The notes beneath the pieces are model-generated. The model was not told the DNA's origin. It ran no database searches and worked only from the letters and a program-made list of their open reading frames with translations. Position numbers and translations under genes: made by a program. Shown piece by piece: positions 8,315 to 18,207 of a stretch of DNA of 64,000 nt (position 1 is the first letter of the stretch; the number at the start of each line of letters is the position of its first letter). The stretch is from Novosphingobium sp. Chol11 (GTDB lineage: Bacteria > Pseudomonadota > Alphaproteobacteria > Sphingomonadales > Sphingomonadaceae): assembly GCF_900218065.1 (NCBI RefSeq), contig NZ_OBMU01000001.1, positions 1,024,894-1,088,893 of the forward strand. Direction: 5' to 3'.

Positions 8315-10198
8315 TCACCGCCACAGACTGGTCAGCAATGCCAGCAAGCCACGCTCATCCGCAGCACTCGCCCGCCGTGGCGCACCATATCCACGGCACT
8401 CCAGGCAATCCGCCCGCACGCCGGCCCCGCTGATGAGGCCGCGCACGTCTGCAATCGCCTGCATTGCCCAGCGCCGCTGGATCATCGCCTGTCGGCTCAA
8501 CATGTCGCGGGGAGCATCTGCATCCTCATCATCCCGCTCCGTCATCGACTGGAGGAACTCCGCAAATTTGTCCGGTTCCTTTTCGATGCGATAGGCTTTT
8601 GCCTTGGCGGGATCGATCTTGGCCAGCTTCGCTGCCTCGGCAATCGCGTCCTCCAGCCCGCCGAAGCGATCGACAAGGCCGATCTGCCTCGCCGTGCCCC
8701 CATCCCACACGCGGCCTTGAGCGATCGTGTCGATCTGCTCGGGCGATTTGCGCCGCGCCTGCGCCACCAGCCCGACAAAGCGGCCGTAAATATCTTCGAT
8801 CCCCATCTGCATGATGCGGTCGAACTCAGGCGTCGTACCGCCAGCAAGATCCGGCTGCCCTGAAAGCGGCGTGGTCCTCACCCCGTCGGTCGTGATGCCG
8901 AGTTTGGCGAGTGTGCCTTCGAAGCTTGGCAAGATGCCGAACACCCCGATTGACCCTGTGATCGTGCCGGGTTCCGCAAAGATGAGGTTGGCGGGCGTGG
9001 ATATCCAATAGCCGCCGCTCGCCGCGACATTGCCCATCGATACGACGACCGGCAGGCCCTCTCGCTTGGCTTCCATGATGGCTTGCCGGATCTTCTCGGA
9101 CGCCATCACCGACCCGCCAGGAGAATCGACGCGCACGACCAGCGCCTTCAGGTCCTTTTCCGACAATGCCTTGTAGAGCAGGGCAGAGATGGTGTCGCCG
9201 GCAGCGCTGCCGGGGCCACCATCACCATCCACGATGTCGCCAGCCACGGTGATCACGCCGATCTGCCCGTCATTGGCGGGTCGGTGGGCCTTGGCATAGC
9301 TGCTAAGGTCAATGCTCGCAAAATCCCCGACGCGATCGTCGGACGGCTCCCCTGCGACCTGCGCTACGCGCTTGCCGAACGCGGCCTCGTCGCCCAGCTT
9401 GTCCACGAGGCCCGCATTTTGTGCCGCCCTGGCAAGATTGCCCCGCGCCGCCTCCGCCGCACCCGCCGGGTTCGCGACATAGGCAGCCAGCTTCGCGCGC
9501 GGGCGAGCCTTGGTGACTTCCTCCTGCCAATCCTGCCACAATGCATCGGCCAGCGCCTGATTGGCCTGGCGTGCTTCGGGCGATTGTTCCGTGCGGATGA
9601 AGGGTTCGACGAAGCTCTTGTACGTCCCGACGCGATAGACATGCGTGTTGACGCCCAGCTTGTCGATCAGGCCCTTGTAGTAAAGGCCGGATCCGCCGCG
9701 CCCCAGGATGGCCACGCCGCCAAGGGGATCAACCCATGTCTCGCTGGCGTGCGCGGCTAGCTGGTAGCTGTCATCGCTATAGATGGTCGCGAAAGCGAAG
9801 ACCGGCTTGTTGGCGGCACGCACCGCATCCAGCGCCTTGCCTACGCGGGAAAGCGCGACCTGACCGCCGCCAAGGAACCCGTCGAGGTTCAGGACCACCG
9901 CCTTGACCTTGCCGTCGGTCTTTGCCGCCTCCAATGCGGTGACGACATCGGACAGGCGATATTCTTTCGTCTGCGGCCCGGATGATGTCAGCAGCGAAAA
10001 GGGGTCGGCTTCTGCCGGTTGCTCGACAATGGTGCCGTCCAGCTTCAGCAGCAGAGCGCCACTGCTCACGCTGCGCGCGGGCTTGGGCGACCAGGACAGG
10101 GCAGCATAGAGCAGGCCGAAGAAGCCGAGCAGGAATAGCAGAACCAGCCCGTCCTTGATCGCGACCAATATGCGCCAGACGCCCTTTACAAATGCCAA
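8315..10198 (-). CDS. sppA: Signal peptide peptidase SppA, long (67K) type
   Basis: The start is taken as TTG 10198, preceded by AAGGAAG at a 6-base distance, giving 627 residues; the open frame continues upstream but is not family-like. An N-terminal membrane anchor ([19 protein letters not shown]) is followed by two tandem S49 peptidase repeats. The nucleophile serine is in [14 protein letters not shown] in the second repeat, and the general-base lysine is expected in the first repeat, as in E. coli SppA. It degrades cleaved signal peptides in the membrane. The C-terminus has a short tail with a CLEC motif (CxxC), outside the protease repeats. Confidence 0.92.
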   Translation of the reverse strand: MAFVKGVWRILVAIKDGLVLLFLLGFFGLLYAALSWSPKPARSVSSGALLLKLDGTIVEQPAEADPFSLLTSSGPQTKEYRLSDVVTALEAAKTDGKVKAVVLNLDGFLGGGQVALSRVGKALDAVRAANKPVFAFATIYSDDSYQLAAHASETWVDPLGGVAILGRGGSGLYYKGLIDKLGVNTHVYRVGTYKSFVEPFIRTEQSPEARQANQALADALWQDWQEEVTKARPRAKLAAYVANPAGAAEAARGNLARAAQNAGLVDKLGDEAAFGKRVAQVAGEPSDDRVGDFASIDLSSYAKAHRPANDGQIGVITVAGDIVDGDGGPGSAAGDTISALLYKALSEKDLKALVVRVDSPGGSVMASEKIRQAIMEAKREGLPVVVSMGNVAASGGYWISTPANLIFAEPGTITGSIGVFGILPSFEGTLAKLGITTDGVRTTPLSGQPDLAGGTTPEFDRIMQMGIEDIYGRFVGLVAQARRKSPEQIDTIAQGRVWDGGTARQIGLVDRFGGLEDAIAEAAKLAKIDPAKAKAYRIEKEPDKFAEFLQSMTERDDEDADAPRDMLSRQAMIQRRWAMQAIADVRGLISGAGVRADCLECRGYGAPRRASAADERGLLALLTSLWR

Positions 10199-10349
10199 AT
10201 GCCGCTTCCTTATGCTTGCTTGCCCGGAGCTATCCGATCGCCCGGCCCACTGCAATGTGGGACGGCCGTCTGGCCGCGCAAGCTTGCGCCCGTCATTTCC
10301 GGCGTTATGGGAAGCGCCATCATCGCTCTTAGTGCAGGAGATGCGTTAC

Positions 10350-11036
10350 ATGTCCACCCTTGTTCTCATCCGTCATGGCCAATCGGCCTGGAATCTGGAA
10401 AACCGCTTCACCGGCTGGTGGGACGTGGACCTGACGGAAAAGGGCGTGGAGGAAGCGCGGGCCGCTGGCCAGCTGATGTCGGCAAAGGGCCTCGACTTCG
10501 ACTGCTGCTTCACTTCGGTCCAGACCCGAGCGATCAAGACGCTGAATCTTGCGCTTGAGGAAATGGGGCGTCTCTGGCTGCCGGTGGAAAAGGACTGGCA
10601 CCTCAATGAACGTCATTATGGCGGCCTCACCGGCCTCAACAAAGCGGAGACGGCCGCCAAGCATGGCGACGCGCAGGTGAAGATCTGGCGCCGCAGCTTC
10701 GACATTCCGCCGCCGGTGCTGGAGCCGGGCGGTGAGTTCGACCTGTCGAAGGATCGCCGCTATGACGGCATCGCCATCCCCTCGACGGAGTCCCTCAAGG
10801 ACACCATTGCCCGCGTGCTGCCCTATTGGGAGAGCCGCATCGTGCCGGAGCTGAAGGCTGGCAAGCGCGTCCTCATCTCAGCTCACGGCAATTCGCTCCG
10901 CGCGTTGGTGAAGCATCTGTCGGGCATTCCCGACGACGAAATCACGGAGCTGGAAATCCCGACCGGTCAGCCCATCGTCTATGACCTTGCCGACGATCTG
11001 ACGGCCAAGGACCGCTATTATCTGTCGGAGCGTTAA
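10350..11036 (+). CDS. gpmA: 2,3-bisphosphoglycerate-dependent phosphoglycerate mutase
   Basis: The start at ATG 10350 ([15 protein letters not shown]) follows AGGAG at 10336-10340; the longer open frame upstream is not family-like. This 228-residue enzyme has the phosphohistidine RHGQSAWN motif, [16 protein letters not shown], and the second catalytic histidine in [15 protein letters not shown]. It interconverts 3- and 2-phosphoglycerate in glycolysis. A hairpin follows the stop. It is divergent from sppA. Confidence 0.95.
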   Translation: MSTLVLIRHGQSAWNLENRFTGWWDVDLTEKGVEEARAAGQLMSAKGLDFDCCFTSVQTRAIKTLNLALEEMGRLWLPVEKDWHLNERHYGGLTGLNKAETAAKHGDAQVKIWRRSFDIPPPVLEPGGEFDLSKDRRYDGIAIPSTESLKDTIARVLPYWESRIVPELKAGKRVLISAHGNSLRALVKHLSGIPDDEITELEIPTGQPIVYDLADDLTAKDRYYLSER

Positions 11037-11054
11037 GCGCGCAAATCTCGCATT

Positions 11055-11090
11055 GCCCCCTGCCGGTCGCCCGGCTAAGGGGCTTTGCTT
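11055..11090 (+). terminator. Probable terminator after gpmA
   Basis: An outer GCCCC (11055-11059) pairs with GGGGC (11079-11083). An inner GCCGG can pair with the CCGGC that follows, leaving a small loop. The sequence afterwards is T-rich (TTTGCTTT). The stem is imperfect, so confidence is moderate. Confidence 0.55.
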
Positions 11091-11117
11091 TCCGCGCCAT
11101 CAGGGGAAGTCAGGCGA

Positions 11118-11609
11118 ATGACCGGAGAGAGCGCCGCCAGCGTCGGCATTATCATGGGATCGCGATCCGACTGGGAAACCATGCGCCACGCGGCCGAAAC
11201 GCTGAGTGCACTTGGTGTTCCGCATGAATGCAGGGTCGTGTCCGCTCACCGGACGCCGCAGCGCCTCTATGATTATGCCACCGGCGCGGTGGGGCGCGGG
11301 CTGAAGGTCATCATAGCGGGGGCAGGGGGCGCGGCTCATCTTCCCGGCATGGCGGCCTCGATGACGCGTCTGCCGGTCCTTGGTGTGCCTGTCGAGTCAA
11401 AGGCGTTGAAGGGCATGGATTCCCTTCTATCCATCGTCCAGATGCCCGGCGGTATTCCGGTCGGCACTCTCGCCATCGGCAAGCCCGGTGCGATCAACGC
11501 GGCCCTGCTGGCCGCTTCGATCCTCGCCACGACCGACGAAGAACTGGCCGAGCGGCTGGACATGTGGCGCGAAAAGCAGACGGACGATGTCGCGGAGACG
11601 CCTGAATAA
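11118..11609 (+). CDS. purE: N5-carboxyaminoimidazole ribonucleotide mutase PurE
   Basis: ATG 11118 follows an AGGGGAAG ribosome site and gives 163 residues, normal for class I PurE. Motifs include [13 protein letters not shown] near the N-terminus, the [18 protein letters not shown] segment with its catalytic histidine, and [15 protein letters not shown]. It converts N5-CAIR to CAIR in purine synthesis. The next gene, purK, starts two bases after the stop, so the two consecutive steps are encoded together. Confidence 0.96.
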   Translation: MTGESAASVGIIMGSRSDWETMRHAAETLSALGVPHECRVVSAHRTPQRLYDYATGAVGRGLKVIIAGAGGAAHLPGMAASMTRLPVLGVPVESKALKGMDSLLSIVQMPGGIPVGTLAIGKPGAINAALLAASILATTDEELAERLDMWREKQTDDVAETPE

Positions 11610-11610
11610 G

Positions 11611-12681
11611 ATGACGACCATAGCGCCCGGTTCCACCATCGGCATTCTTGGCGGCGGCCAGCTCGGCCGCATGATCGCGATCGCCGCCGCGCAGCTTGGC
11701 TATCGCACGCATATCTACGCGCCGGAAGAAAGCGGTCCCGCCGCAGACGTGTCCCGCTGTTGGACCCGAGGCGCTTACGAAGACGCCGCCGCGCTGTCCG
11801 CCTTCGCCGACAGCGTCGATGTCGTTACCTACGAGTTCGAGAATATCGACCCCGCCGCCGTCGAGGTCCTCTCCACCCACGGCCTCGTCCGCCCCGGTGC
11901 GCAGGCTCTCCGCGTGGCACAGGACCGGCTTGCCGAAAAGAATTTCGTTCGCGATCTTGGCGGCCTCACCGCGCCTTTCGCCTCGGTCGAAAGCCTGGAT
12001 GATCTGGAGCGAGCAATCGCCACGGTCGGCAACCGCTCGATCCTGAAGACCAATCGCATGGGCTATGATGGCAAAGGGCAAGCGCGCCTGAACGGGCCAG
12101 CGGATGCTCCTGCGGCATGGGATGCCATCGGTCGGCAAAGCGCCATCCTGGAAGGCTTCGTGACCTTCGAGGAGGAGTTTTCCGTCATCCTTGTACGCGG
12201 CGCGAATGGCGAAGTCCGCTTCTGGGACTCGCCCGCCAATGTCCATGTCGACGGCATCCTCTCTACCTCCACCGCTCCCGGCGGCCCTCGCATCGAGGCG
12301 CAGGTGCAAGCGGCGCGCGCTCTCGCCGCGCAGGTTGCCGAAGCGCTCGGCTATGTCGGTGTCCTGACGCTCGAATTTTTCGCCAGCGCCGATGGCCCCG
12401 TCTTCAACGAAATGGCTCCCCGCGTCCACAATAGCGGTCACTGGACGATCGAAGGCGCGGTCACCAGCCAGTTCGAAAACCATGTTCGCGCCATCTGCGG
12501 CCTGCCCTTGGGCGACACCAGGCTGGCAGCGCGGCGAGTGCAGATGCACAACCTCATCGGCGAGGAAGCTGACGCCTGGCAAGCGATCCTGTCCGATCCC
12601 TCCGCTCATCTGCATCTCTACGGAAAGCATGAAGCCCGCCCAGGCCGCAAGATGGGCCATGTTACCCGGCTGACCCTGTGA
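11611..12681 (+). CDS. purK: N5-carboxyaminoimidazole ribonucleotide synthase PurK
   Basis: This 356-residue ATP-grasp enzyme starts at ATG 11611. The N-terminal ILGGGQLGRMIAIAA motif, the ATP-grasp ILKTNRMGYDGKGQ region and FNEMAPRVHNSGHWTIEG are all family hallmarks. It makes N5-CAIR from AIR, ATP and bicarbonate, and PurE then acts on that product. Its last codons overlap the GTG start of folA by four bases (GTGA). Confidence 0.96.
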   Translation: MTTIAPGSTIGILGGGQLGRMIAIAAAQLGYRTHIYAPEESGPAADVSRCWTRGAYEDAAALSAFADSVDVVTYEFENIDPAAVEVLSTHGLVRPGAQALRVAQDRLAEKNFVRDLGGLTAPFASVESLDDLERAIATVGNRSILKTNRMGYDGKGQARLNGPADAPAAWDAIGRQSAILEGFVTFEEEFSVILVRGANGEVRFWDSPANVHVDGILSTSTAPGGPRIEAQVQAARALAAQVAEALGYVGVLTLEFFASADGPVFNEMAPRVHNSGHWTIEGAVTSQFENHVRAICGLPLGDTRLAARRVQMHNLIGEEADAWQAILSDPSAHLHLYGKHEARPGRKMGHVTRLTL

Positions 12682-13178
12682 CCGACCGCCAGGAAGTCGT
12701 CCTCGTCCTCGCCCGCGCCGACAATGGCGTTATCGGCAAGGATGGGGGGCTGCCCTGGCGGCTTCCTGCCGACCTCAAGCATTTCAAGGCGTTGACCCTC
12801 GGTCACGCGATGATCATGGGCCGAAAGACGTTCGACAGCCTGCCCGGCCTGCTTCCAGGCCGCCGCCACATTGTCCTCACCCGTGACAAAGGCTGGAGTG
12901 GGGAGGGGGCGGAGGTCGCCCATGACGTCACGTCCGCCCTGCGCCTGGCGGGCGGTCCCGCTGCCATGGTGATAGGTGGGGCAGAGGTCTACCATCTCTT
13001 CCTGCCCCATGCCGACCGCATCGAATTGACCGAAGTGCATATCGACGCACCCGGCGACGCAGCGATCCCTTATCCTGATGTCGCGCAATGGCAGGAAACC
13101 GCCCGCAGCGATCATCCGGACGAGGGCACATATCCCGCCTACAGCTTCGTCACCTTCCGCCGCCGGGCTGGCTCTTGA
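12678..13178 (+). CDS. folA: Dihydrofolate reductase
   Basis: The GTG start overlaps the purK stop in a GTGA quadruplet. The 166-residue protein shows VLVLARADNGVIGKDGGLPWRLPADLKHFK, which covers the conserved active-site region. It also has GRKTFDSLPGLLPGRRHIVLTR, and the cofactor-binding MVIGGAEVYHLFLP near the C-terminus. It reduces dihydrofolate with NADPH. Grouping with purE/purK is metabolically sensible, because purine synthesis needs folate one-carbon units. Confidence 0.95.
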   Translation: MTDRQEVVLVLARADNGVIGKDGGLPWRLPADLKHFKALTLGHAMIMGRKTFDSLPGLLPGRRHIVLTRDKGWSGEGAEVAHDVTSALRLAGGPAAMVIGGAEVYHLFLPHADRIELTEVHIDAPGDAAIPYPDVAQWQETARSDHPDEGTYPAYSFVTFRRRAGS

Positions 13179-13221
13179 AGCCGCATTGCCAGCGCCCGGC
13201 CATCTCCCTATAGCCACCGCC

Positions 13222-14163
13222 ATGGAGCGGCTGGAAAGCGGCGTCCCGATCCCTGCCCATCTGCGCGGGAGCATCATGGCGCTGGGCAATTTTGACGGAT
13301 TTCACCTCGGTCATCAGGCGGTCGTCGGCCGCGCGGTGGAGCGTGCCCGCGCGGAGGGGCGTCCCGTCATCGTCGCGACGTTCGACCCGCATCCCATGCG
13401 CCTGTTCCGCCCGGAAAACCCGTGGTTCCGTCTCACCAGCCTCGACCAGCGGCAGCGCCTGTTCGCCGCAGCCGGTGCCGACGCGATGCTCGTTTTCGCC
13501 TTTACCCGTCAACTGGCCGCCTTGAGCCCGGAGGATTTCGTCGATCTGCTGGTCGACGGCATGGGCGTCGCGGGCGTGGTGACGGGTCAGGACTTTACCT
13601 TTGGTCAGGGCCGCACCGGCACGGTGGGCACGCTCGCCGAACTTGGCGCCGCGCGGGGCATGAGCGCCCAAGCCGTCGCGCCAGTAACGGACCAAGGCGG
13701 AGAGGTGGTTTCCTCCAGCCGTATCCGCGCCGCACTGAAAGCCGGTGACTGCGCCACGGCAACGCGCCTGCTGACGCGCCCCTTCGCGGTGCAAGGGCTG
13801 GTCCAGCATGGCGACAAGGTTGGCCGCACGATCGGCTTCCCCACCGCCAATGTCGATCTTGGGCATTATCTTCGCCCGGCCTATGGCATTTATGCCGTGC
13901 GAGGGCTGTTGTCCGATGGCCGTATTCTCGACGGTGCTGCAAACCTTGGCACCCGGCCCAGTTTCGACCCGCCAAAGGAGTTGCTGGAGCCGCACTTCTT
14001 CGATTTTTCCGAAAGCCTTTACGATCAATGCATCGAGGTGCAGTTGATCCAATTCCTTCGGCCAGAGGCGAAATATGAAGGGCTCGATGCCCTCACGGCC
14101 CAGATTGCGAAGGACTGCGACGCCGCACGGCAAATCCTTGCGGGAACGCCGCGCCTCGCCTAA
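13222..14163 (+). CDS. ribF: Bifunctional riboflavin kinase / FAD synthetase
   Basis: The start is assigned at ATG 13222 (MERLESGVPIPAHLRG), giving 313 residues; the open frame upstream overlaps folA and is not family-like. The N-terminal nucleotidyltransferase domain has ALGNFDGFHLGHQAVV and FDPHPM. It also contains VTGQDFTFGQGRTGT and the SSSRIRAAL motif. The C-terminal riboflavin kinase domain has GRTIGFPTANVDLGHYLRPAYGIYAV. It makes FMN and then FAD. No FMN riboswitch is visible upstream. Confidence 0.95.
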   Translation: MERLESGVPIPAHLRGSIMALGNFDGFHLGHQAVVGRAVERARAEGRPVIVATFDPHPMRLFRPENPWFRLTSLDQRQRLFAAAGADAMLVFAFTRQLAALSPEDFVDLLVDGMGVAGVVTGQDFTFGQGRTGTVGTLAELGAARGMSAQAVAPVTDQGGEVVSSSRIRAALKAGDCATATRLLTRPFAVQGLVQHGDKVGRTIGFPTANVDLGHYLRPAYGIYAVRGLLSDGRILDGAANLGTRPSFDPPKELLEPHFFDFSESLYDQCIEVQLIQFLRPEAKYEGLDALTAQIAKDCDAARQILAGTPRLA

Positions 14164-14184
14164 TGCACCGGGCACATTTTCTCA

Positions 14185-14213
14185 CCCGTTCGGGCTGAGC
14201 CTGTCGAAGCCCT
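14185..14213. repeat. Single copy of a short sphingomonad intergenic repeat
   Basis: The stretch CCCGTTCGGGCTGAGCCT followed by GTCGAAGCCC lies in the ribF-ileS gap. Nearly the same word, in the reverse orientation and as part of a hairpin pair, occurs at 48449-48534 in this window. Short repeats of this type are widespread between genes in sphingomonads; the family assignment is from general knowledge. Confidence 0.6.
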
Positions 14214-14276
14214 TTCCCTTTTCTTAATGGGGCGCAGTCTTGGGCCGAATGGCAAGGCAAGCAGATACCAGATCAG

Positions 14277-17129
14277 ATGACCGACCAGCCCGACTATAAA
14301 AGCACCGTTTTCCTCCCCGTAACCGACTTTCCCATGAAGGCCGGCCTGGCGCAGAAGGAACCGGCAATCCTCGCCCGCTGGGAGGAAATGGACCTATACG
14401 GCAAGCTGCGCGAGCGGCGGAAGGGCCGCGAACGCTTCATCCTCCACGACGGCCCGCCCTACGCCAATGGCGACATCCATATGGGCCATGCGATGAACAA
14501 GGTGCTGAAGGACATCATCGTCCGCAGCCAGTCGCTCCTCGGCAAGGATGCGCCCTATGTTCCCGGTTGGGACTGCCACGGCCTTCCGATCGAATGGAAG
14601 ATCGAGGAGGAATATCGCAAGAAGAAGCAGAACAAGGACGAGGTTCCCGCACAGGAATTCCGCGCCCAATGTCGTGCCTATGCGGACAAATGGGTCGGCG
14701 TGCAGAAGGAGCAGTTCAAGCGGCTTGGCGTGATGGGCGATTGGGATGATCCCTATCTCACCATGAAGTTCGACGCTGAAGCTACCATCGTGTCTGAACT
14801 GCTGAAGTTCGCGGAGAGCGGCCAGCTCTATCGCGGCGCCAAGCCGGTCATGTGGTCCCCCGTCGAAAAGACCGCGCTGGCCGAGGCGGAGGTCGAATAT
14901 GAGGATATCGTCTCGACCCAGATCGACGTGGCGTTCGAGATAGTCGAAGCTCCGAACGCGCCGGAACTGGTCGGCGCCCATGCGGTGATCTGGACGACGA
15001 CCCCATGGACGATTCCGGTCAATCAGGCTTTGGCTTATGGACCGGAAGTTGATTATGTGGTTTTCGAGGAAGTGGGGCGTGGTCGTCGCTATCTGATCGC
15101 TGGACAATTGGAAGACGCCTTCTTCCAGCGCGTTGCCGCAGGGCATGATAATTTCGCTTTGAAAGCAGTGTGGAAGGGCAAAGGCACCGACCTCGCCGGA
15201 GCCGTCGCCCGTCACCCGATGCACTCTCTCGGTGGCTTCTTCGCCAAGCCGCGCCCCTTCCTCGCAGGGGATTTCGTCACCACCGACGCGGGCACCGGTC
15301 TCGTCCACATGGCGCCCGACCATGGCGAGGACGACTTCGCGCTCTGCAAGGCGAACGGCATCAACCCGGTGTTCGCCGTCGAGAATGACGGCAAATATCG
15401 GGAGGATTGGGCTTGGCTCGGTGGTCAGGGCTCCGTCATCAACCCCAAGTTCGTCAGCAAGGACGGCCCGATCTGCACTGACCTGCGCGAAGCAGGCGGC
15501 CTGCTCGCCGCATCCGACGACTTCAAGCACAGCTATCCGCACAGCTGGCGCTCCAAGGCGAAGATCATCTTCCGCTGCACCCCGCAATGGTTCATCCCTA
15601 TGGACCGGGCGATCAACGACGGCATCATGCCCCGCTGCGCCGAGGAAGAGGCGATCCTTGCGCGCCAGGGCAACGGTGCAACTCTGCGCGGTACGGCCCT
15701 CGATGCGATCGAGAAAACCCGGTGGGTGCCCGAACGCTCGATCAATCGCATTCGCTCGATGGTGGAGGGGCGCCCCGACTGGGTGATCAGCCGTCAGCGC
15801 GCGTGGGGCGTCCCCATCGCCCTCTACGTCCATCGCAAGACAGGCGAATATCTTGTTGATAAGGCGGTAAATCAGCGCATCGTCGAAGCCTTCAAGGCTG
15901 GCGGAGCCGATGCCTGGTTCGGCGCGGACCACCAAGCGCTGCTCGGCCCCGATTACGACCTCAACGACTATGAGGTGGTCAACGATATCCTTGATGTCTG
16001 GTTCGATAGTGGCTCGACCCACAGCTTTGTGGTCGAAGGCCGCTATGGCGAAGGCGTTCGCGCGGATCTCTATCTTGAAGGGTCCGACCAGCATCGTGGC
16101 TGGTTCCAATCCTCGCTCCTGGAAAGCAGCGGCACCCGTGGCCGCGCGCCCTATGACGCCGTTCTGACCCACGGCTTCGCGCTCGACGGGCAGGGGCGGA
16201 AAATGTCCAAGAGCCTCGGCAATGTCGTTGACCCGCTGAAGGTGATTGCCGAGTCCGGCTCAGACATCCTCCGCGTCTGGGTTGCCAGCACCGATTATTT
16301 CGACGATGTCCGTATCGGCAAGGAAGTGCTGGCTGGCTCTTCCGACGCATATCGTAAACTTCGCAATACTTTCCGATATTTTCTCGGTGCTCTTTCCGAT
16401 TTCTCCGAAGAAGAGCGCGTTCCGGTCGAGGAAATGCCGGAGCTGGAGCGATACATGCTCCATCTGCTGGCTAAGCTGGATGCCGAACTCAAGGCGGTCG
16501 TCGAGAAGGCAGCGGGCAGCGAAAACTGGCTGGAGTTCAGCCGCTATACCCGCGCGCTGTTCGACTTCGCCAACAGCGACCTGTCGGCCTTCTTCTTCGA
16601 CATTCGCAAGGACTGCCTCTACTGTGATGCGAAGAGCGATCCCAAGCGCCGCGCCTACCGCACGGTGCTCGACACGCTCTTCCACGCGCTGGTCCGCTAC
16701 GCCGCCCCGATCATCCCCTTCACGGCTGAAGAAGTGTGGCAAAGCCGCTATGCAAACCACGCAGAAAGCGTCCATTTCCTCGAATGGCCCGAGGTTGAGG
16801 CTGCATGGCTAAACCAGCGCTTGGATGATAAATGGACCGAAATCCGCAGCCAGCGCGATCAGGTCAACGAAGCCATCGAACCGCTCCGCCGTGAAAAGGT
16901 CATCCGCTCCAGCCTGGAAGCCGATGTAACCATGGGCATGACCGTTCCCAGCGACGGTGTGAACTTCGCCGAAATCGCCATCGTCGCCCGCATCGAAACG
17001 GGGGTCGGCGACGGCATCATCGTCAAGCCGAGCGAGTGGCACAAATGTGGTCGTTGCTGGCGATTGCTGCCGGAAGTCGAGGAAGACGGCACTCTCTGCA
17101 GCCGCTGTGACGAAGTGCTGGCGGGGTAA
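14277..17129 (+). CDS. ileS: Isoleucyl-tRNA synthetase
   Basis: This 950-residue class I synthetase has the HIGH signature as HMGH (GDIHMGHAMNK), KMSKS in GRKMSKSLGN, and the editing-domain segments TTTPWTIPVNQAL and GTGLVHMAPDHGEDDF. The GWDCHGLPIEWKIE segment is characteristic of IleRS. A C-terminal zinc-binding module (CGRCWRLL, then CSRC) marks the bacterial type. It charges tRNA-Ile in the cytoplasm. lspA follows, the usual partner in Proteobacteria. Confidence 0.97.
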   Translation: MTDQPDYKSTVFLPVTDFPMKAGLAQKEPAILARWEEMDLYGKLRERRKGRERFILHDGPPYANGDIHMGHAMNKVLKDIIVRSQSLLGKDAPYVPGWDCHGLPIEWKIEEEYRKKKQNKDEVPAQEFRAQCRAYADKWVGVQKEQFKRLGVMGDWDDPYLTMKFDAEATIVSELLKFAESGQLYRGAKPVMWSPVEKTALAEAEVEYEDIVSTQIDVAFEIVEAPNAPELVGAHAVIWTTTPWTIPVNQALAYGPEVDYVVFEEVGRGRRYLIAGQLEDAFFQRVAAGHDNFALKAVWKGKGTDLAGAVARHPMHSLGGFFAKPRPFLAGDFVTTDAGTGLVHMAPDHGEDDFALCKANGINPVFAVENDGKYREDWAWLGGQGSVINPKFVSKDGPICTDLREAGGLLAASDDFKHSYPHSWRSKAKIIFRCTPQWFIPMDRAINDGIMPRCAEEEAILARQGNGATLRGTALDAIEKTRWVPERSINRIRSMVEGRPDWVISRQRAWGVPIALYVHRKTGEYLVDKAVNQRIVEAFKAGGADAWFGADHQALLGPDYDLNDYEVVNDILDVWFDSGSTHSFVVEGRYGEGVRADLYLEGSDQHRGWFQSSLLESSGTRGRAPYDAVLTHGFALDGQGRKMSKSLGNVVDPLKVIAESGSDILRVWVASTDYFDDVRIGKEVLAGSSDAYRKLRNTFRYFLGALSDFSEEERVPVEEMPELERYMLHLLAKLDAELKAVVEKAAGSENWLEFSRYTRALFDFANSDLSAFFFDIRKDCLYCDAKSDPKRRAYRTVLDTLFHALVRYAAPIIPFTAEEVWQSRYANHAESVHFLEWPEVEAAWLNQRLDDKWTEIRSQRDQVNEAIEPLRREKVIRSSLEADVTMGMTVPSDGVNFAEIAIVARIETGVGDGIIVKPSEWHKCGRCWRLLPEVEEDGTLCSRCDEVLAG

Positions 17130-17270
17130 AAACGTCCTGTCCTACAAGCTCAGCCTTAGGCTATAGCCGACGGCCTGCGCTTGGCAGAAAATGAACCGGA
17201 TCATGATGGCGCTCTTCAGGAATATGCTCGTGTCACCCTCATCTCCCAAAACGCATATGGCCCGCCGCTG

Positions 17271-17783
17271 ATGGTGGCTGTCAATCACCGCCCGCTCGGT
17301 CTCACCGTCGCGATCGTTACGCTGGCACTCGACCAGCTCATCAAATATACCGTCACCTATCCGCTCGCGCTCAAAAGTCGGATGGATGAGGGCATCGAGC
17401 TGTTGCCGATCTTCCGTCTTCGCTGGCTTGAAAATCGTGGCGTTTCCATGGGCTTTCTTCATGCCAGTACGGACATGATGCGTTGGCTGCTTGTCGGCAT
17501 GACCATATTGATCGCCACTTTTGTCGGTGTCTGGATGTGGCGCGAAAAAGCCCGGCAGGATGTTGCGGCGCTTGGGCTGGTGCTTGGCGGTGCGATCGGA
17601 AACATCGTCGACCGCGTTCGGCTCGGCTATGTCATCGACTATGCCGATCTGCATTTTGGGGAATGGCGGCCCTTCCTGATATTCAACCTGGCCGACGCCG
17701 CCATAACGATCGGCGTGCTGATCCTGCTTGCGCGGGCGTTGCTGCTGCGCGAGAAGGGCGCAAAGACGGAGTCACTGAACTGA
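17271..17783 (+). CDS. lspA: Lipoprotein signal peptidase (signal peptidase II)
   Basis: The start is set at ATG 17271 (MVAVNHRPLGLTVAIVTLALDQLIKY), giving 170 residues; the longer frame to 17181 adds a polar stretch that is not family-like. Four membrane helices and the two catalytic aspartate regions are visible: GNIVDRVRLGYVIDYADLHF and FNLADAAITIGV. It cleaves lipoprotein signal peptides after diacylglyceryl transfer. It is followed without a gap by a lipoprotein gene. Confidence 0.94.
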   Translation: MVAVNHRPLGLTVAIVTLALDQLIKYTVTYPLALKSRMDEGIELLPIFRLRWLENRGVSMGFLHASTDMMRWLLVGMTILIATFVGVWMWREKARQDVAALGLVLGGAIGNIVDRVRLGYVIDYADLHFGEWRPFLIFNLADAAITIGVLILLARALLLREKGAKTESLN

Positions 17784-18196
17784 TGCGTAAACTGATCCTC
17801 GCCGCTGGCCTCATTTCCATGCTGTCCGCTTGTGGCGGTGGCGGCGGCCTGTTCAATCGGGAGCGTCCTGACGAATTTGCCGTCTCCCGCCAGGCGCCCC
17901 TTGTGATCCCGCCTGACTATGCGCTCGTTCCTCCTGCTCCGGGCACCCCGGCAGCCGCTTCGGTCGATTCCAGTCGTGCCGCGATGGAAACCATGTTCGG
18001 TGGCCCCGCCCAGCGCAGCGCGGCGGAAAGCGCGGCCTTGACCGAGGCCGGGCGCGCCAATGCAGCGGCCGGTATTCGGTCGTCCGTGGGTGATCCGGCG
18101 ACGGAAGTCGTCGACAAGGGCGCCGCGACCCGCGAAATCATAGCCGCGCCGGAGGGTGATGGGCAAGACGCCCGCGCCGCGATCCCCGAGCAGTAA
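17783..18196 (+). CDS. DUF3035-type lipoprotein (possible outer-membrane assembly accessory)
   Basis: The ATG overlaps the lspA stop (TGATG). The 137-residue product has a lipobox, LISMLSACG, with cysteine near residue 17. A short mature region follows, PDEFAVSRQAPLVIPPDYALVPP, which is the conserved block of DUF3035 proteins found in alphaproteobacteria, sometimes linked to the BAM complex. The rest is alanine-rich and of low complexity. The lspA neighbour fits its need for lipoprotein processing. The exact function is unknown. Confidence 0.8.
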   Translation: MRKLILAAGLISMLSACGGGGGLFNRERPDEFAVSRQAPLVIPPDYALVPPAPGTPAAASVDSSRAAMETMFGGPAQRSAAESAALTEAGRANAAAGIRSSVGDPATEVVDKGAATREIIAAPEGDGQDARAAIPEQ

Positions 18197-18207
18197 CAAG
18201 CATGGGT

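Noticed and set aside
11494..12660. A 388-residue minus-strand frame over purK
   Set aside because: It mirrors purK on the opposite strand and has no recognisable domain.
14394..16172. A 592-residue open frame on the minus strand inside ileS
   Set aside because: It is antisense to an intact, fully recognisable ileS and has no family-like sequence. Long antisense frames are expected in GC-rich genes with strong third-position bias.
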